From the NCBI GenBank assembly GCA_003550305.1, contig QKYT01000039.1, positions 180,530-201,356 on the forward strand: DNA of 20,827 bases, given 5' to 3'. Below, piece after piece: positions 20,716 to 20,827 of the stretch (positions are counted from its first letter, which is position 1; each line of letters starts with the position of its first letter). The translations under genes were made by a program, and so were the position numbers. Origin of the DNA: Glomus cerebriforme. Lineage: Eukaryota; Glomeromycota; Glomeromycetes; Glomerales; Glomeraceae. The notes below the pieces were generated by a model. It was not told where the DNA came from, did not search any database, and saw only the letters and a list, made by a program, of their open reading frames with translations.

Positions 20716-20788
20716 TGTGTAAGGAGTTTGTGATAAGACCATTCTGTTATAATATAAGCAGTATGGCCTCATTGCAAACTCCTCACAT
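20716..20788. repeat. Imperfect hairpin, ~73 bp (possible tiny MITE or small-RNA precursor)
   Basis: TGTGTAAGGAGTTTG (20716-20730) pairs with CAAACTCCTCACA (20775-20787) apart from a two-base bulge. The pairing continues loosely inward (ACCATTCTG against CAGTATGGC, partly with G-U pairs). The loop is AT-rich. No flanking duplication is clear. Confidence 0.5.
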
Positions 20789-20827
20789 TTTATAATAATT
20801 ATAAAAAATGTTAGTAAATAGCAATGA

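Overview
The window looks like nuclear DNA of an arbuscular mycorrhizal fungus (Glomeromycotina, Rhizophagus-like). The reasons are the very AT-rich sequence, short GT-AG introns (about 70-100 bases), a tRNA gene with Pol III signals and no encoded CCA, and a mix of gene families that are greatly expanded in these fungi: Sel1-like repeat (SLR) proteins, tyrosine-kinase-like (TKL-type) kinases with a Cys-rich N-terminal knob, BTB adaptors, DUF7918-type proteins and TRP-like ion channels. This is inferred from family content; no database search was made.

Layout, left to right. 2-876 (+): 3' part of an SLR gene, open at the left edge and broken by one missing base. 1132-1240: a small inverted-repeat pair. 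1497-2179 (+): a decayed three-exon gene for a cysteine-rich (zinc-finger-like) protein. 3673-3745 (+): a tRNA gene with the body of elongator tRNA-Met but a UAU anticodon. 5168-6234 (-): a complete three-exon DUF7918-like gene whose tail carries a nuclear signal and SUMO-related motifs. 7511-8946 (+): a three-exon protein kinase gene with a one-base frameshift just before the catalytic lysine. 9484-10131: a 648-bp hAT-type MITE with a perfect 8-bp target duplication. 10556-10704: a false-looking duplication around an N gap. 10915-12306 (-): an intact single-exon BTB-BACK-SPRY gene. 12454-12687: a second MITE, a fold-back element with its own 8-bp target duplication. 13965-16709 (+): an intact 914-residue SLR gene with a three-unit higher-order repeat. 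About 17580-17990: a richer-GC patch of possible coding relics. 18485-20210 (-): a 5'-truncated TRP-like ion channel gene with a nonsense codon and a homopolymer frameshift. 20434-20640: a 50-bp minisatellite. 20716-20788: a small hairpin.

The genes do not form a pathway. They are single members of large signalling families (kinase, SLR scaffold, BTB ubiquitin-ligase adaptor, ion channel), separated by AT-rich spacers and small transposons, which is typical of a fast-evolving accessory region. Kinase and SLR domains are often combined in these fungi, so kinase-to-scaffold signalling is a plausible shared theme, but that is inference.

Four of the coding loci (left SLR, zinc-finger relic, kinase, channel) carry indels or stops. 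The window also holds one single N and one N run, so some lesions may be sequence errors and not real decay; each is located below so it can be checked against reads.
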